This document shows, piece by piece, positions 1-8,106 of a DNA stretch of 64,000 bases. The stretch is taken from contig JAFGIP010000114.1 of assembly GCA_016929525.1 (NCBI GenBank), positions 1 to 64,000 of the forward strand, given 5' to 3'. The notes beneath the pieces were generated by a model. It was not told the DNA's origin and did no database searches. It saw only the letters and a list, made by a program, of their open reading frames with translations. The position numbers were made by a program, and so were the translations under genes. This stretch comes from Bacteroidales bacterium (GTDB lineage Bacteria > Bacteroidota > Bacteroidia > Bacteroidales > UBA10428). Position 1 is the first letter of the stretch. Each line of letters starts with the position of its first letter.

Positions 1-91
1 AAATTTTGTATTTTCTTCTGTTTTCATAATGAGTCAAGTAAATCATTTATCTTTTATACTTGACACACTTTTTTGAACAGTCTCTTAAAAT

Positions 92-180
92 AATTCATCA
101 ATTCATCAACCGAGCGCAGCGAGCTCACCGACCTTGCCGGTTTATAAATAGGCAAGGGAGGTAATTCATCAATTTATCAC
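92..180. repeat. Short direct repeats flanking a GC-richer insert
   Basis: TAATTCATCAATTCATCA (from 92) and TAATTCATCAATTTATCA (from 162) are near-identical direct repeats. They bracket about 50 bases that are richer in G and C than the surroundings and contain a GAGCGCAGCGAGCTC stretch and an imperfect inverted repeat, CCTTGCC...GGCAAGG. The region lies just 3' of the SRPBCC gene. It looks like a small insertion or decayed repeat unit. No gene is visible in 1-180. Confidence 0.4.
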
Positions 181-582
181 TTAAAAACTGTATCGCTCCA
201 ACTGGTCAACAAGTTTATTCAGAAATTCCTGCAGTGGTTTTTTCGCCATCATTTGCAGCATAGGATTCAGATCGGCCTGCATGGTGATTTTAAGGCGTGT
301 GCCGTTTTCTTCAATGCTTTTTAACTGAACCCAGAAAATAAAGTTATACTGGCTTTGTTCCAGACTTGTTAATTTTATGAGTTTATAAGGTTCCTTTTCA
401 ACAATCTTCACACCTGTTTCTCCGATGGGATTCACTGTGAACCGGCATTCATTTTCATCCGAATACCAATTGCTGACTTTATCTTCCGGCACAAGATTCT
501 TAAAATTGTTAAAGTTGGTAAGAAACTCATAGATCTTCTTATCCGGTTTTTCTATTTTCCCTATTCTGCTTTCCAGTTTCAT
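181..582 (-). CDS. SRPBCC/START-like family protein
   Basis: A 133-residue soluble protein without a signal peptide or membrane segment. Its pattern, an N-terminal strand (KLESRIGKI), a helix with NFNNFKNLVP, alternating strands, and a long amphipathic C-terminal helix rich in Met and Leu, fits the helix-grip fold of the SRPBCC (Bet v 1/START) superfamily, which binds hydrophobic ligands. No catalytic residue can be named. It lies downstream of pyrE on the same strand. From memory, a small SRPBCC gene often follows pyrE in Bacteroidales, which supports a real gene, but its ligand is unknown. A GxxExxY gene now separates the two. Start at 582 is the only Met near the N-terminus. Confidence 0.75.
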   Translation of the reverse strand: MKLESRIGKIEKPDKKIYEFLTNFNNFKNLVPEDKVSNWYSDENECRFTVNPIGETGVKIVEKEPYKLIKLTSLEQSQYNFIFWVQLKSIEENGTRLKITMQADLNPMLQMMAKKPLQEFLNKLVDQLERYSF

Positions 583-693
583 TATTGTTATAATTGATTC
601 TTTTATTTAAACCTCAGAGTCCACAAAGGAACCATGAGAACCAAAGAGTTAATAACCGTTTATAACCCTTTTAATTCCATCTTTTATTCTGAG

Positions 694-1047
694 TTAATTG
701 AAATTCATTAATAAACCTATTCTTCTATTAGCCAGCTTTAAATAGGTTAAAGTCTGGGCTAAATGGATATCATGTAAAGCTTCTGTTGATTTAATTTCTA
801 TAATAATTTGGTTTTCAACAAAAAGGTCTGCTCTGTAACCACATTCCAGCTTAACTTCCTCATAAATAAGTGGTAATGGCTTTTCTTTCTCAACACTTAG
901 TTCATTTTTTATTAACTCATAATACAGGCATTCTTTATATGCACTCTCCAGAAATCCCGGGCCTAAAGCTTTATGCACTTTAATTGCACATCCAATAATT
1001 TTTTTAGTTAATATATTCTCTTCCGTAATTACTTTGTGGAACTTCAT
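694..1047 (-). CDS. GxxExxY family protein, C-terminally truncated by a nonsense codon
   Basis: The 117 residues contain the family signature GPGFLESAYKECL (G-x-x-E-x-x-Y) and the PD-(D/E)XK-like core strands YRADLFVENQIIIEIKS, with Asp, Glu and Lys in nuclease-like spacing. Function of the family is not established; members are small, sporadic and often next to repeats. The frame stops with TAA at 694-696 after LLMNFN, but the same frame continues LRIKDGIKRVINGY to a second TAA at 649-651. That continuation matches the usual family ending (KDGIKR), so the gene has probably lost its last 14 residues by a point mutation. It sits between pyrE and the SRPBCC gene, with degenerate CTCTGTG/ACAAAG repeats on both sides, as expected of a recent insertion. 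Confidence 0.75.
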   Translation of the reverse strand: MKFHKVITEENILTKKIIGCAIKVHKALGPGFLESAYKECLYYELIKNELSVEKEKPLPLIYEEVKLECGYRADLFVENQIIIEIKSTEALHDIHLAQTLTYLKLANRRIGLLMNFN

Positions 1048-1108
1048 TTAATCCTCTGTGAACTCGGTGTTTAACAGATTATGGATTTCATTAATCTGCT
1101 ATTTTAAC

Positions 1109-1741
1109 TTAAACATTCCATCTATCCGGGTCCTGGCGCCATTTCTTAAGTGTTTCCACGTCATTATCAGAAACATAACCTGTTATTACTGCCTGATCAA
1201 TCAGAGAATCGTAATTAGATAGTGTATCGAGGCCACACTTTGCCGTGAAAAAGTTATCAACAGCTTTTGGAAATCCATAAGTAAATATTGCAACCATGCC
1301 AAGTACTTTGCATCCCGCATTTCGTAAGGCTTCCACCGCCCTTAAGCTGCTTCCTCCCGTTGATATCAGATCTTCCACTACAACAAACTTCTGACCCGCG
1401 GAATATTCACCCTCTATCATGTTCTCCATGCCATGCGATTTTGCCGATGACCTGATATAAATAAACGGAAGATTTAAAATATCGGCAACCAGTATTCCGT
1501 GGGCGATAGCGCCGGTTGCAACACCTGCAATCCCTTCCGTTTCAGGGTATTTATTTTTAATGATCTCAGCAAAGGAATCACGGATCAGATTACGTACTTC
1601 AGGGTATGAAAGTGTCTTTCTGTTATCGCAATATATGGGTGATTTCCACCCCGAAGCCCATGTAAAAGGCTTTGCAGGATTTAATTTTATTGCATTAATT
1701 TGCAACAACTGCTGGGCAACAAGTTTATCATATTCTTTCAT
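1109..1741 (-). CDS. pyrE: Orotate phosphoribosyltransferase
   Basis: Catalyses orotate + PRPP to OMP in pyrimidine synthesis (cytosol). The 210-residue product has the type I PRTase fold: the PRPP-binding motif VVVEDLISTGGSS lies at 120-132 and the flexible-loop region RSSAKSHGMENMIEG at 97-111. Length is normal for the family. I chose the Met at 1741 (MKEYDKLVAQ) rather than an in-frame one at 1768, because bacterial PyrE proteins start close to this point and because TACATTTG, a perfect -7 box, ends only six bases before the ATG. With the 1741 start the gene overlaps the start codon of the divergent Nudix gene. If the -7 box is used, the mRNA would have almost no leader. Confidence 0.95.
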   Translation of the reverse strand: MKEYDKLVAQQLLQINAIKLNPAKPFTWASGWKSPIYCDNRKTLSYPEVRNLIRDSFAEIIKNKYPETEGIAGVATGAIAHGILVADILNLPFIYIRSSAKSHGMENMIEGEYSAGQKFVVVEDLISTGGSSLRAVEALRNAGCKVLGMVAIFTYGFPKAVDNFFTAKCGLDTLSNYDSLIDQAVITGYVSDNDVETLKKWRQDPDRWNV

Positions 1742-2357
1742 GGCGCAAATGTATAAAGTTTTTTTCAACGACCGGACGCTCTACCTGACAGATAATTTCG
1801 AGAAACATTTCCAGGTAAAATACGGACTATTCTATAAATATGATAGTCGTGATGGTTTACAAGAGCTCATAACTTTCTATCAGAAATTGAAACTGATAAA
1901 ATCGCTGTATGTTTTTCATTCCGATATCGAAGAGCTCAGGGACAGTTTCAGAACATGTTTTATACCGGTTCCTGCAGCAGGCGGGCTTATCAGCAATGAA
2001 AAAGGAGAATTCCTTATGATTTACAGACGCGGGAAATGGGACCTGCCAAAAGGAAAAATATCAAAAAAGGAAACAACCGAAGAAACAGCGATACGCGAAG
2101 TAGAAGAAGAATGCGGTATTACTGGTGTTGAAATTGTAAAGCCCCTGCTATCGACCTACCATACTTATCCGTTCAAAAATGGTACAGCCTTAAAGAAAAC
2201 CACCTGGTTTGAAATGCTGTATCGTGGAAGTGAACCGCCAGTGCCGGAAACCGAAGAAGATATCGAAGAGATAATCTGGGTAAAAAAGGAAGACCTGGCA
2301 CCTTATCTTGAAAAAAGCTTTCCTGCAATAAGGGATGTTTTTAAGTATTTTGGGTGA
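1740..2357 (+). CDS. Nudix hydrolase
   Basis: Hydrolyses a nucleoside diphosphate linked to some other moiety; the substrate cannot be told from sequence. The Nudix box is complete at 105-127: G-K-I-S-K-K-E, then seven residues, then REVEEECGI, matching G-x5-E-x7-REUxEExGU. The 205-residue product also has an N-terminal domain of about 70 residues before the Nudix fold. Reading could extend upstream to 1560, but that part is antisense to pyrE; the start is ATG at 1740 or ATG at 1749. It diverges from pyrE with overlapping or nearly overlapping starts, so each promoter must lie inside the other gene. The C-terminal part (EETEEDIEEIIWVKKEDL) is typical of the family. Confidence 0.9.
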   Translation: MAQMYKVFFNDRTLYLTDNFEKHFQVKYGLFYKYDSRDGLQELITFYQKLKLIKSLYVFHSDIEELRDSFRTCFIPVPAAGGLISNEKGEFLMIYRRGKWDLPKGKISKKETTEETAIREVEEECGITGVEIVKPLLSTYHTYPFKNGTALKKTTWFEMLYRGSEPPVPETEEDIEEIIWVKKEDLAPYLEKSFPAIRDVFKYFG

Positions 2358-2697
2358 AGAAAGCAGATATTGCTGTCAGGTAAATTTGTTTTTTTTAATA
2401 TCAATCTAAATTGTTTTAAAACGAGTTCTGACTTCCACTGATAAGCTGACAACTTTAAAAATTTGTTTTGGTTCATTAATTTTTTAAATTGCACAGGGAA
2501 AGGCATTTTTAAAAAGTTATGTGAAAGAAAGATATTAAGAATGACTTTGCTGCCAGCCTGTTATGCGAGATTGAAAAAAGTCATTTTATAGGTATTCATA
2601 TTTAAATGACGTTGTAATGATTAGGTCTCCGCCCTAAGTGTTATGTTATTATATTTCAGTTAAATTAATTTATAAAAAGTTAATATACCTTATAAAC
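2358..2697. other. Intergenic region without a recognised gene
   Basis: The 340 bases between the Nudix gene and the GH16-like gene are AT-rich. Short reading frames occur on both strands (for example 2303-2506 minus), but they overlap Nudix coding sequence or lack any protein-like pattern. I see no clear terminator, tRNA or promoter with both elements. The promoter for the following secreted-protein pair should lie here. Confidence 0.4.
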
Positions 2698-3777
2698 ATG
2701 AAAAAGCTAATTTTTATAATTAGCCTTGGTGTATTTGTAATTGCACTTAAGGTTCAAATTCCAGCTGGAAGTGATGCAAATTGGAGGTTAAATACATATT
2801 TAAGTAATGAGTTTAATGATGCAGGCGTGGATCCAAATTTATGGTATATTCCTGAAGGACGAGGCTGGGGGAGAGGACATCCATCTTGTCCAAGTTATGG
2901 TACATATACTAGTCGCGATCAGGTAACTTTCGATGGAAATAACATTACTTTCACAGCTGAACAAATTAATAGTGACCCAATTATTCAAATATTATATGAT
3001 ATGGTTACCGGTTTTATCATTTCAAATAATGATGAATACCTTTATGGATTCTATGAAATAAGAACGATATTGCCAGGATACTACGAGGGAGGGAACCCTT
3101 ATGGATATGGTTTCCAGCCAGAGTTCTGGTTATATTTCCAACCGCGTGATGCGAATAATTGCATTATTAATTATGATGAAATAGATATAGTTGAACCAAG
3201 CGGGAATCAATTTGCTCAAGCTAATCAAAACTGTGTAGGAATCCATGATTACATTGGAGGTTGTGATGACACACAAAAGTATGGACATCATTGCTTTACA
3301 AGCAGTACGCCTTTCTTTGAAGATTATCACACTTTTGGAGCAGAATTATTTCCTGATAGAGTAATTTTCTATTTTGATGATAATCCAATTTCATATTTAG
3401 AAGAATCTGACATTGAACATATTCCCGATTCTCCTATGAGATTAGTCATTGGGTTTCAAGTTGACTGGAGAATTAACAATGGGATATTACCTTCAAGTAC
3501 ATTATTACCTCAGACGATGATAGTTGATTATTTTCGATATTATGAACTCAATTTTGACAATTGTAATCTAGATGTTACAATATTAACTAACAGCCAGCTA
3601 AATAATTTTGAATTTGGTGTTAGAAAAAATATCAATATTGGAAACGGATCAAGTTCAATCTCACTTGATCAAGGTGATAATGTAACATTTCGGGCTACAG
3701 AATCTACTTTTATAGAGGGTGACTTTACTGTGCCACTTGGTTCCGAATTTAATGTTATTCCAACAATTTGTAATTAA
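2698..3777 (+). CDS. Secreted glycoside hydrolase family 16-like protein
   Basis: A 359-residue exported protein. The signal peptide MKKLIFIISLGVFVIALK sets the start at 2698; an upstream Met at 2638 would place 20 unlikely residues before it. The body fits the GH16 jelly roll: NEFNDAGVDPNLW near 37-49, YGFYEIRTILP near 116-126, FQPEFWLYF near 139-147, and the catalytic signature EIDIVE at 161-166 (E-x-D-x-x-E; nucleophile E161, acid/base E166). GH16 enzymes cut beta-1,3/1,4-glucans, agar or carrageenan; which one cannot be told. The last 70 residues (VTFRATESTFIEGDF..GSEF) resemble the beta-rich repeat found near the C-terminus of many Bacteroidota secreted proteins. A T9SS cargo gene follows after 21 bases, probably in the same transcript. 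Confidence 0.8.
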   Translation: MKKLIFIISLGVFVIALKVQIPAGSDANWRLNTYLSNEFNDAGVDPNLWYIPEGRGWGRGHPSCPSYGTYTSRDQVTFDGNNITFTAEQINSDPIIQILYDMVTGFIISNNDEYLYGFYEIRTILPGYYEGGNPYGYGFQPEFWLYFQPRDANNCIINYDEIDIVEPSGNQFAQANQNCVGIHDYIGGCDDTQKYGHHCFTSSTPFFEDYHTFGAELFPDRVIFYFDDNPISYLEESDIEHIPDSPMRLVIGFQVDWRINNGILPSSTLLPQTMIVDYFRYYELNFDNCNLDVTILTNSQLNNFEFGVRKNINIGNGSSSISLDQGDNVTFRATESTFIEGDFTVPLGSEFNVIPTICN

Positions 3778-3798
3778 TCAGTAGTTAAAAAGAGTAAA

Positions 3799-4965
3799 AT
3801 GAAAACAATAAGAATTATAATAGTCTCCCTAATTTTTGCTGTTGATGTATTTAACCTTTCAGCACAAATAAGGGTAGCAAATAATGGTAATGTATCAATA
3901 GGACACACAAATACACATCCTTCAGCAAATTTATATGTTCGAAAAAACGGTCTTACAGAAGCATGGATTTACTCATACACACAATCTGAACCCGCGCGTC
4001 TCTGGACTATAACACAACAGTACGCATATGGAATAGGTGCAGAAGGGTTAACAGGTTATATTTATCGAAATTTAAATAATCCTGTTAAAATTATGTCTTT
4101 TAATACTGAAGGTAGAATTGGTATAAACACAACTAGTCCAAATTCCAGACTCCATACAAATAGTGCTTCAGGAGAGGACGGCTTAAGGGTGCAAATATCA
4201 GGAGCAAGCAAACTAACTGTCGCCTCAAATGGTGGTGTTACAATTGGATGTTATAGGGATAACCCACCTGTGAATGGTCTTTGGGTATATGGGCAAATTT
4301 ATACACAAAACGGGACCTTAGTGATTTCGGATAGCCGATATAAAAGTGATATTAAAAGCTTAAATAATTCTTTAGAAAGAGTACTGAAATTAGAAGCCGT
4401 AAGTTATAGTTTGAAAAATAATCTTTATGTTGATAAACCTGATTCATTTAATTTAGGTTCTATTAGTGATGAGAATTATTGTAGTGTTCCAAGTCAAAAA
4501 AGAAAAATTGGATTTGTAGCTCAAGCGGTTGAAAATATTGTACCAGAAGTGGTGGAAACATTAGATGATGGTACAAAAGCAATTGCTTATTCCAATATGG
4601 TAGCCCTTTTAGTCGAAGCTATAAAGGAACAACAAGTACAATTGGAAATGATGAATCAGGAATTATCAACACTTAGGCTACAATTAAATGAGTTTACACA
4701 GAATGATTTAAATGATTTTGGTAATTACCCAAACCCCGTTGTTAATGAAACGCAAATTAGTTTAACTGTTCCGACAGAAACAATTGCAGCTAAATTAATT
4801 ATAATTAACTCAAATGGGAAACTGGTAAAAGAAATACAAATTGTTGACAGGGGTAATTCAGTTATTAAATTTGATGCAAATGACCTTATTTCCGGCACTT
4901 ACACTTACTCTCTAGTTGCCGATGGAGAAATTCTGGAAACCAAAAAAATGATTGTGACTAGGTAA
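3799..4965 (+). CDS. T9SS cargo protein with S74 intramolecular chaperone domain
   Basis: The 388-residue product has a signal peptide (1-23, ending SAQ), a beta-rich region resembling trimeric tail-fibre stalks (NGNVSIG, GRIGINTTSPNSRLH), an S74 endosialidase-type chaperone domain (about 176-285) and a type IX secretion sorting domain (about 308-388, starting NYPNPVVNETQI, ending KKMIVTR). In S74 proteins a Ser-Lys dyad cuts the chaperone from the mature trimer; SDSRYKSDIK at 178-187 supplies candidate S178 and K182, and GFVAQAVENIVPE and NMVALLVEAIKE are typical of the family. A helical segment (EQQVQLEMMNQELSTLRLQLNEF) follows. An unusual point is that the sorting signal lies after the self-removed domain, so cleavage would separate the cargo from its anchor unless it is slow or absent. 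Confidence 0.85.
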   Translation: MKTIRIIIVSLIFAVDVFNLSAQIRVANNGNVSIGHTNTHPSANLYVRKNGLTEAWIYSYTQSEPARLWTITQQYAYGIGAEGLTGYIYRNLNNPVKIMSFNTEGRIGINTTSPNSRLHTNSASGEDGLRVQISGASKLTVASNGGVTIGCYRDNPPVNGLWVYGQIYTQNGTLVISDSRYKSDIKSLNNSLERVLKLEAVSYSLKNNLYVDKPDSFNLGSISDENYCSVPSQKRKIGFVAQAVENIVPEVVETLDDGTKAIAYSNMVALLVEAIKEQQVQLEMMNQELSTLRLQLNEFTQNDLNDFGNYPNPVVNETQISLTVPTETIAAKLIIINSNGKLVKEIQIVDRGNSVIKFDANDLISGTYTYSLVADGEILETKKMIVTR

Positions 4966-4988
4966 GCATCATAATTATAAAATGATCT

Positions 4989-5031
4989 AAAGCAATCGGT
5001 TATTCATTTTAACTGGTTGCTTTATTATTTT
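4989..5031 (+). terminator. Rho-independent terminator after the S74/T9SS gene
   Basis: AAAGCAATCGGTT (4989-5001) can pair over 13 positions, two of them G-U, with AACTGGTTGCTTT (5011-5023). A T-rich tail, ATTATTTTC, follows. It would end the 2698-4965 transcript. Confidence 0.75.
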
Positions 5032-5101
5032 CAACAGTATTGGTTATCTTGTAATCTAATTAACCAGACTGTAATTTATATTTACTTCCAAATTTTGTTT
5101 C

Positions 5102-6598
5102 ATGAATTTACATTTTAATTCAAAAATAAATTTTTCCGATACTTCCAAAATAATTGCAGTAATAATTGTAATATTTCTATATGGGTATCTTCAACTTCAT
5201 AATCTCGGTAAAGAACAAATCAAGATATGGGATGAAGCATGGAAAGTTAACAATGCTTACGAGATGCTACATACCGGCAATATATTAAATTCCACTTATA
5301 ACTATGAACTTGATACCTGGAACACCAAACCGCCCCTGTTAATTTGGTGCATTGCTTTATCTTGGAAAATATCAGGTTATTCTGAATTAGCAATACGGTT
5401 ACCTGGTGCGATTGCTATATTTCTGTTACTACTGATTTTAATCTTATTTTATAAAAAGATCCTGAATGAAACTTTACCGGGAATGCTTACAATTATTATT
5501 TTATTGACTATACAAGGATTCAATCACTATCATGTAACCCGAATTGGTGATCCTGAACCATTGCTGATTCTATTTACAACAGCGTATCTGCTTTCCTTTT
5601 TAAGAATTTATTTTTCTGAAAGCAGGGGGACTAATAAAAACTGGCTGCATTTAACTTTTTTCATTATCTGTGCTTTCTTTACTAAAGGAATAGCGGGATT
5701 GATTCCTTTGTCTGGTATTTTGTTCTTTTTAAGTTTAAAACCACAAAGATTAGTTTCTTTTTTTAGCGATAAAAAATTATATATTGCTGGCATTTCAGTT
5801 CTGCTTTTTGTATCGATATATTATTTTATTAGCTATTTAAATAATCCACTTTATATTCAGGCCGTACTGAAAAATGAGGTTGGTCTTTACAAAGAAGGAA
5901 TGGAAGGGTGGATTAAACACCCAAGTCACTGGTATTATCTTAATTATATATATAAAGAAGGGGTTGCAGGTTATTTTTATATCTTCTTCATTTCACTGAT
6001 ATCTGGATTATTTTCAAAGAATTATCGACTGAGAATTACAACGCTTTATGCTTTTATAGTTTCCTTAGCATTAATTGTCATATATTCTTCCGGTACTGTT
6101 AAAAATCAATGGTATATTGCATCTATCTATCCATTAGTTGCTATTATTATCGCAAATGGGATTATTACAGTTGTTAAATGGGTAATAAGTAGGTTCAGTT
6201 GGTTAGAGAGGTTCGAGTTATTGATTACATTGTTGATAACTCTTGCAGTTGCCAAAAAATCTTTTGACAATATATCCGACAGACCAAATTCACATTTACA
6301 AAAAGTGTATTTACCTGAAAGAGAAGGTGCTGCCATGAGATATTACTGGCATAAAGTGGATACTTTGAATACCTATATTGTGGTTACTAATAAAAACAGT
6401 CAAAACTATTTTTATCAGCGATTTCTTAATGAGCAGAAAGGGAAGAATATTACTATGTATGAACATACAGATTCTTTAAAACCTAGGGATGTTGTGTTGC
6501 TGTGTCAGGAAGAATTGATAAAAGAATTACAATCAAAATGCTCATATGATACGATAGAAGTCGTACCTTCAGGAGGCATTCTGACCAGGATAAAATAG
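5102..6598 (+). CDS. GT39/ArnT-like membrane glycosyltransferase
   Basis: A 498-residue polytopic inner-membrane protein with about 11-12 hydrophobic segments and a short C-terminal soluble part. The first extracytoplasmic loop carries the Asp-Glu pair expected of GT-C enzymes (WDEAWKVNNAYEML, D44-E45) and, shortly after, NTKPPLLIW, the KPPL motif of the ArnT/PMT (GT39) family. Such enzymes move a sugar from a polyprenyl-phosphate donor to lipid A, protein or another glycan on the periplasmic side. The acceptor cannot be predicted. It opens the glycan block and is convergent with the next gene, with one base between stop codons. Confidence 0.85.
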   Translation: MNLHFNSKINFSDTSKIIAVIIVIFLYGYLQLHNLGKEQIKIWDEAWKVNNAYEMLHTGNILNSTYNYELDTWNTKPPLLIWCIALSWKISGYSELAIRLPGAIAIFLLLLILILFYKKILNETLPGMLTIIILLTIQGFNHYHVTRIGDPEPLLILFTTAYLLSFLRIYFSESRGTNKNWLHLTFFIICAFFTKGIAGLIPLSGILFFLSLKPQRLVSFFSDKKLYIAGISVLLFVSIYYFISYLNNPLYIQAVLKNEVGLYKEGMEGWIKHPSHWYYLNYIYKEGVAGYFYIFFISLISGLFSKNYRLRITTLYAFIVSLALIVIYSSGTVKNQWYIASIYPLVAIIIANGIITVVKWVISRFSWLERFELLITLLITLAVAKKSFDNISDRPNSHLQKVYLPEREGAAMRYYWHKVDTLNTYIVVTNKNSQNYFYQRFLNEQKGKNITMYEHTDSLKPRDVVLLCQEELIKELQSKCSYDTIEVVPSGGILTRIK

Positions 6599-6599
6599 A

Positions 6600-8087
6600 T
6601 TATTTAGTTATATAATGCATGGAAATATCCTGTATTTCTTTACATGGCTTTTCTTCTTTAGGCATATCTTTATACTTACCATACCTGGGGCAGCATATAT
6701 AAATTCCCTTTTTTGCCAGATCTGAATCCATCTGACACAGAAGTTCCTTGTATTCTGGTCCCACTTTCTTTTTCCACATCATATACCAGAATGCTTCTTT
6801 GGTCATATCAGACCAGTGTAATATGGTTTTTGCATATTGCCAATTGTAAAACTGGCCCTGTAACAGGGTTCCTGCAACCAGTAAGGAAAGGACAATGCGC
6901 ACTATACCTGATTTCTGATACCAAAGCCATGTCAGAAAAGCGGTCATTGGGAATGCGAGTATACCATATATATCAGCAAAAGTCCGTATGCTGAAACCTC
7001 CGCCATACCACCAGCTCCACCAGGAAAAAAGTATATAAATAAAAACACAAAGGAAAATGACAGAAGCATAAAAAAACTTTGAATTATATCTTTTCAACCA
7101 TATTAAACCTAAAAATGCAAACACTAAAACAGGGTTATACAAAAAAACACCTTTCCTGTAACCAAATAAGCCTTCAATAATATGCGGATGCCTGAAGAAA
7201 AAACTTCCTCCTGCAGAGCCATATGCATAGTATAAATAATGTCCGGTTGTATATTTCCAGTATAAAAACTGAGGTATCCAAATCAGGAAGACAATGGATA
7301 TAACAGTGATAATTTTTGGTGAATGTTGCAGAAATAATCTTGCTTTGTCGATAATGCCTCTAAAACTTGTTATTCCATAGAGTATAAACACAAGAACAAC
7401 GAGAATATTAAATGGCCTCACCAATGTAATTAAACCTGTAATAATGCCAATCATTACCGAGTTTTTCCATCCCGGATTTTTATGCCAGTTATCGGTATAT
7501 AATATAAATATACTTATCAGTGCAAAGTTATAGGCATGGGTCATGCAGGGTTCCTGAGTATAATAGGTGAATAAATTTGTACCCAGCGTTATTAAAATTA
7601 AAGTTATTCCAACAGGTATCTCTTCAAAGTATCTTAATAATACTTTTCGCAAAGCAAAAAGCCCCAGTATCAAGTAAATAAAACTACTTAATGCAAGAAA
7701 ATATTTGTAAGGTACTGTATAGCCGCTGGGATCATATCCTAATAGATGAGCAGCAGCATGTCCCATAAGAAAAAATGGAGATAACATCACTGCCTGTCCG
7801 ATTGTGTACCTTATCATTCTTTTTCCGGTTGGTGACGGATCCGACCAGATTTTCACTCTATGTTTGTTTTCATCCAACAACCTGAATTTCAGAGAAATAT
7901 CTTTGTATATAAACACAGCGGGAAGATACCCGTAATAACCAGTTACATCTGATTGAATAATAGCATTTTTACCAGTCCATCGATGACTGGAAAAAATATC
8001 AATACCACTATATATAAATACCAGTGCTATTGCAAAAACAGAGAAATTGCGAATAAGATACTTAAGGGACGAGATTAATACTTTCAT
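6600..8087 (-). CDS. Polytopic GT-C-like membrane protein
   Basis: A 495-residue protein with about 11 membrane segments and a short soluble tail. I do not recognise a named family with certainty. The first loop holds IQSDVTGYYGYLPAVF, an acidic residue followed by a Tyr-rich stretch, in the place where GT-C glycosyltransferases have their catalytic Asp. Tail residues include two Cys close together (ICCPRYGKY). It is followed on the same strand by no other gene and preceded by another GT39-like gene 19 bases upstream (8107-9693), so the two are probably cotranscribed. A role in adding a sugar from a polyprenyl carrier is inferred from topology and context only. Confidence 0.65.
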   Translation of the reverse strand: MKVLISSLKYLIRNFSVFAIALVFIYSGIDIFSSHRWTGKNAIIQSDVTGYYGYLPAVFIYKDISLKFRLLDENKHRVKIWSDPSPTGKRMIRYTIGQAVMLSPFFLMGHAAAHLLGYDPSGYTVPYKYFLALSSFIYLILGLFALRKVLLRYFEEIPVGITLILITLGTNLFTYYTQEPCMTHAYNFALISIFILYTDNWHKNPGWKNSVMIGIITGLITLVRPFNILVVLVFILYGITSFRGIIDKARLFLQHSPKIITVISIVFLIWIPQFLYWKYTTGHYLYYAYGSAGGSFFFRHPHIIEGLFGYRKGVFLYNPVLVFAFLGLIWLKRYNSKFFYASVIFLCVFIYILFSWWSWWYGGGFSIRTFADIYGILAFPMTAFLTWLWYQKSGIVRIVLSLLVAGTLLQGQFYNWQYAKTILHWSDMTKEAFWYMMWKKKVGPEYKELLCQMDSDLAKKGIYICCPRYGKYKDMPKEEKPCKEIQDISMHYITK

Positions 8088-8106
8088 TATTTATTGTTTA
8101 ATTATA

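Noticed and set aside
1-27. Possible start of a minus-strand gene (MKTEENTKF)
   Set aside because: Only nine codons are inside the window; too short to support.
1560-1739. Longer N-terminus for the Nudix protein
   Set aside because: The segment is antisense to pyrE and has no domain-like pattern.
2303-2506. 67-residue minus-strand frame
   Set aside because: Overlaps the Nudix 3' end and lacks a recognisable pattern.
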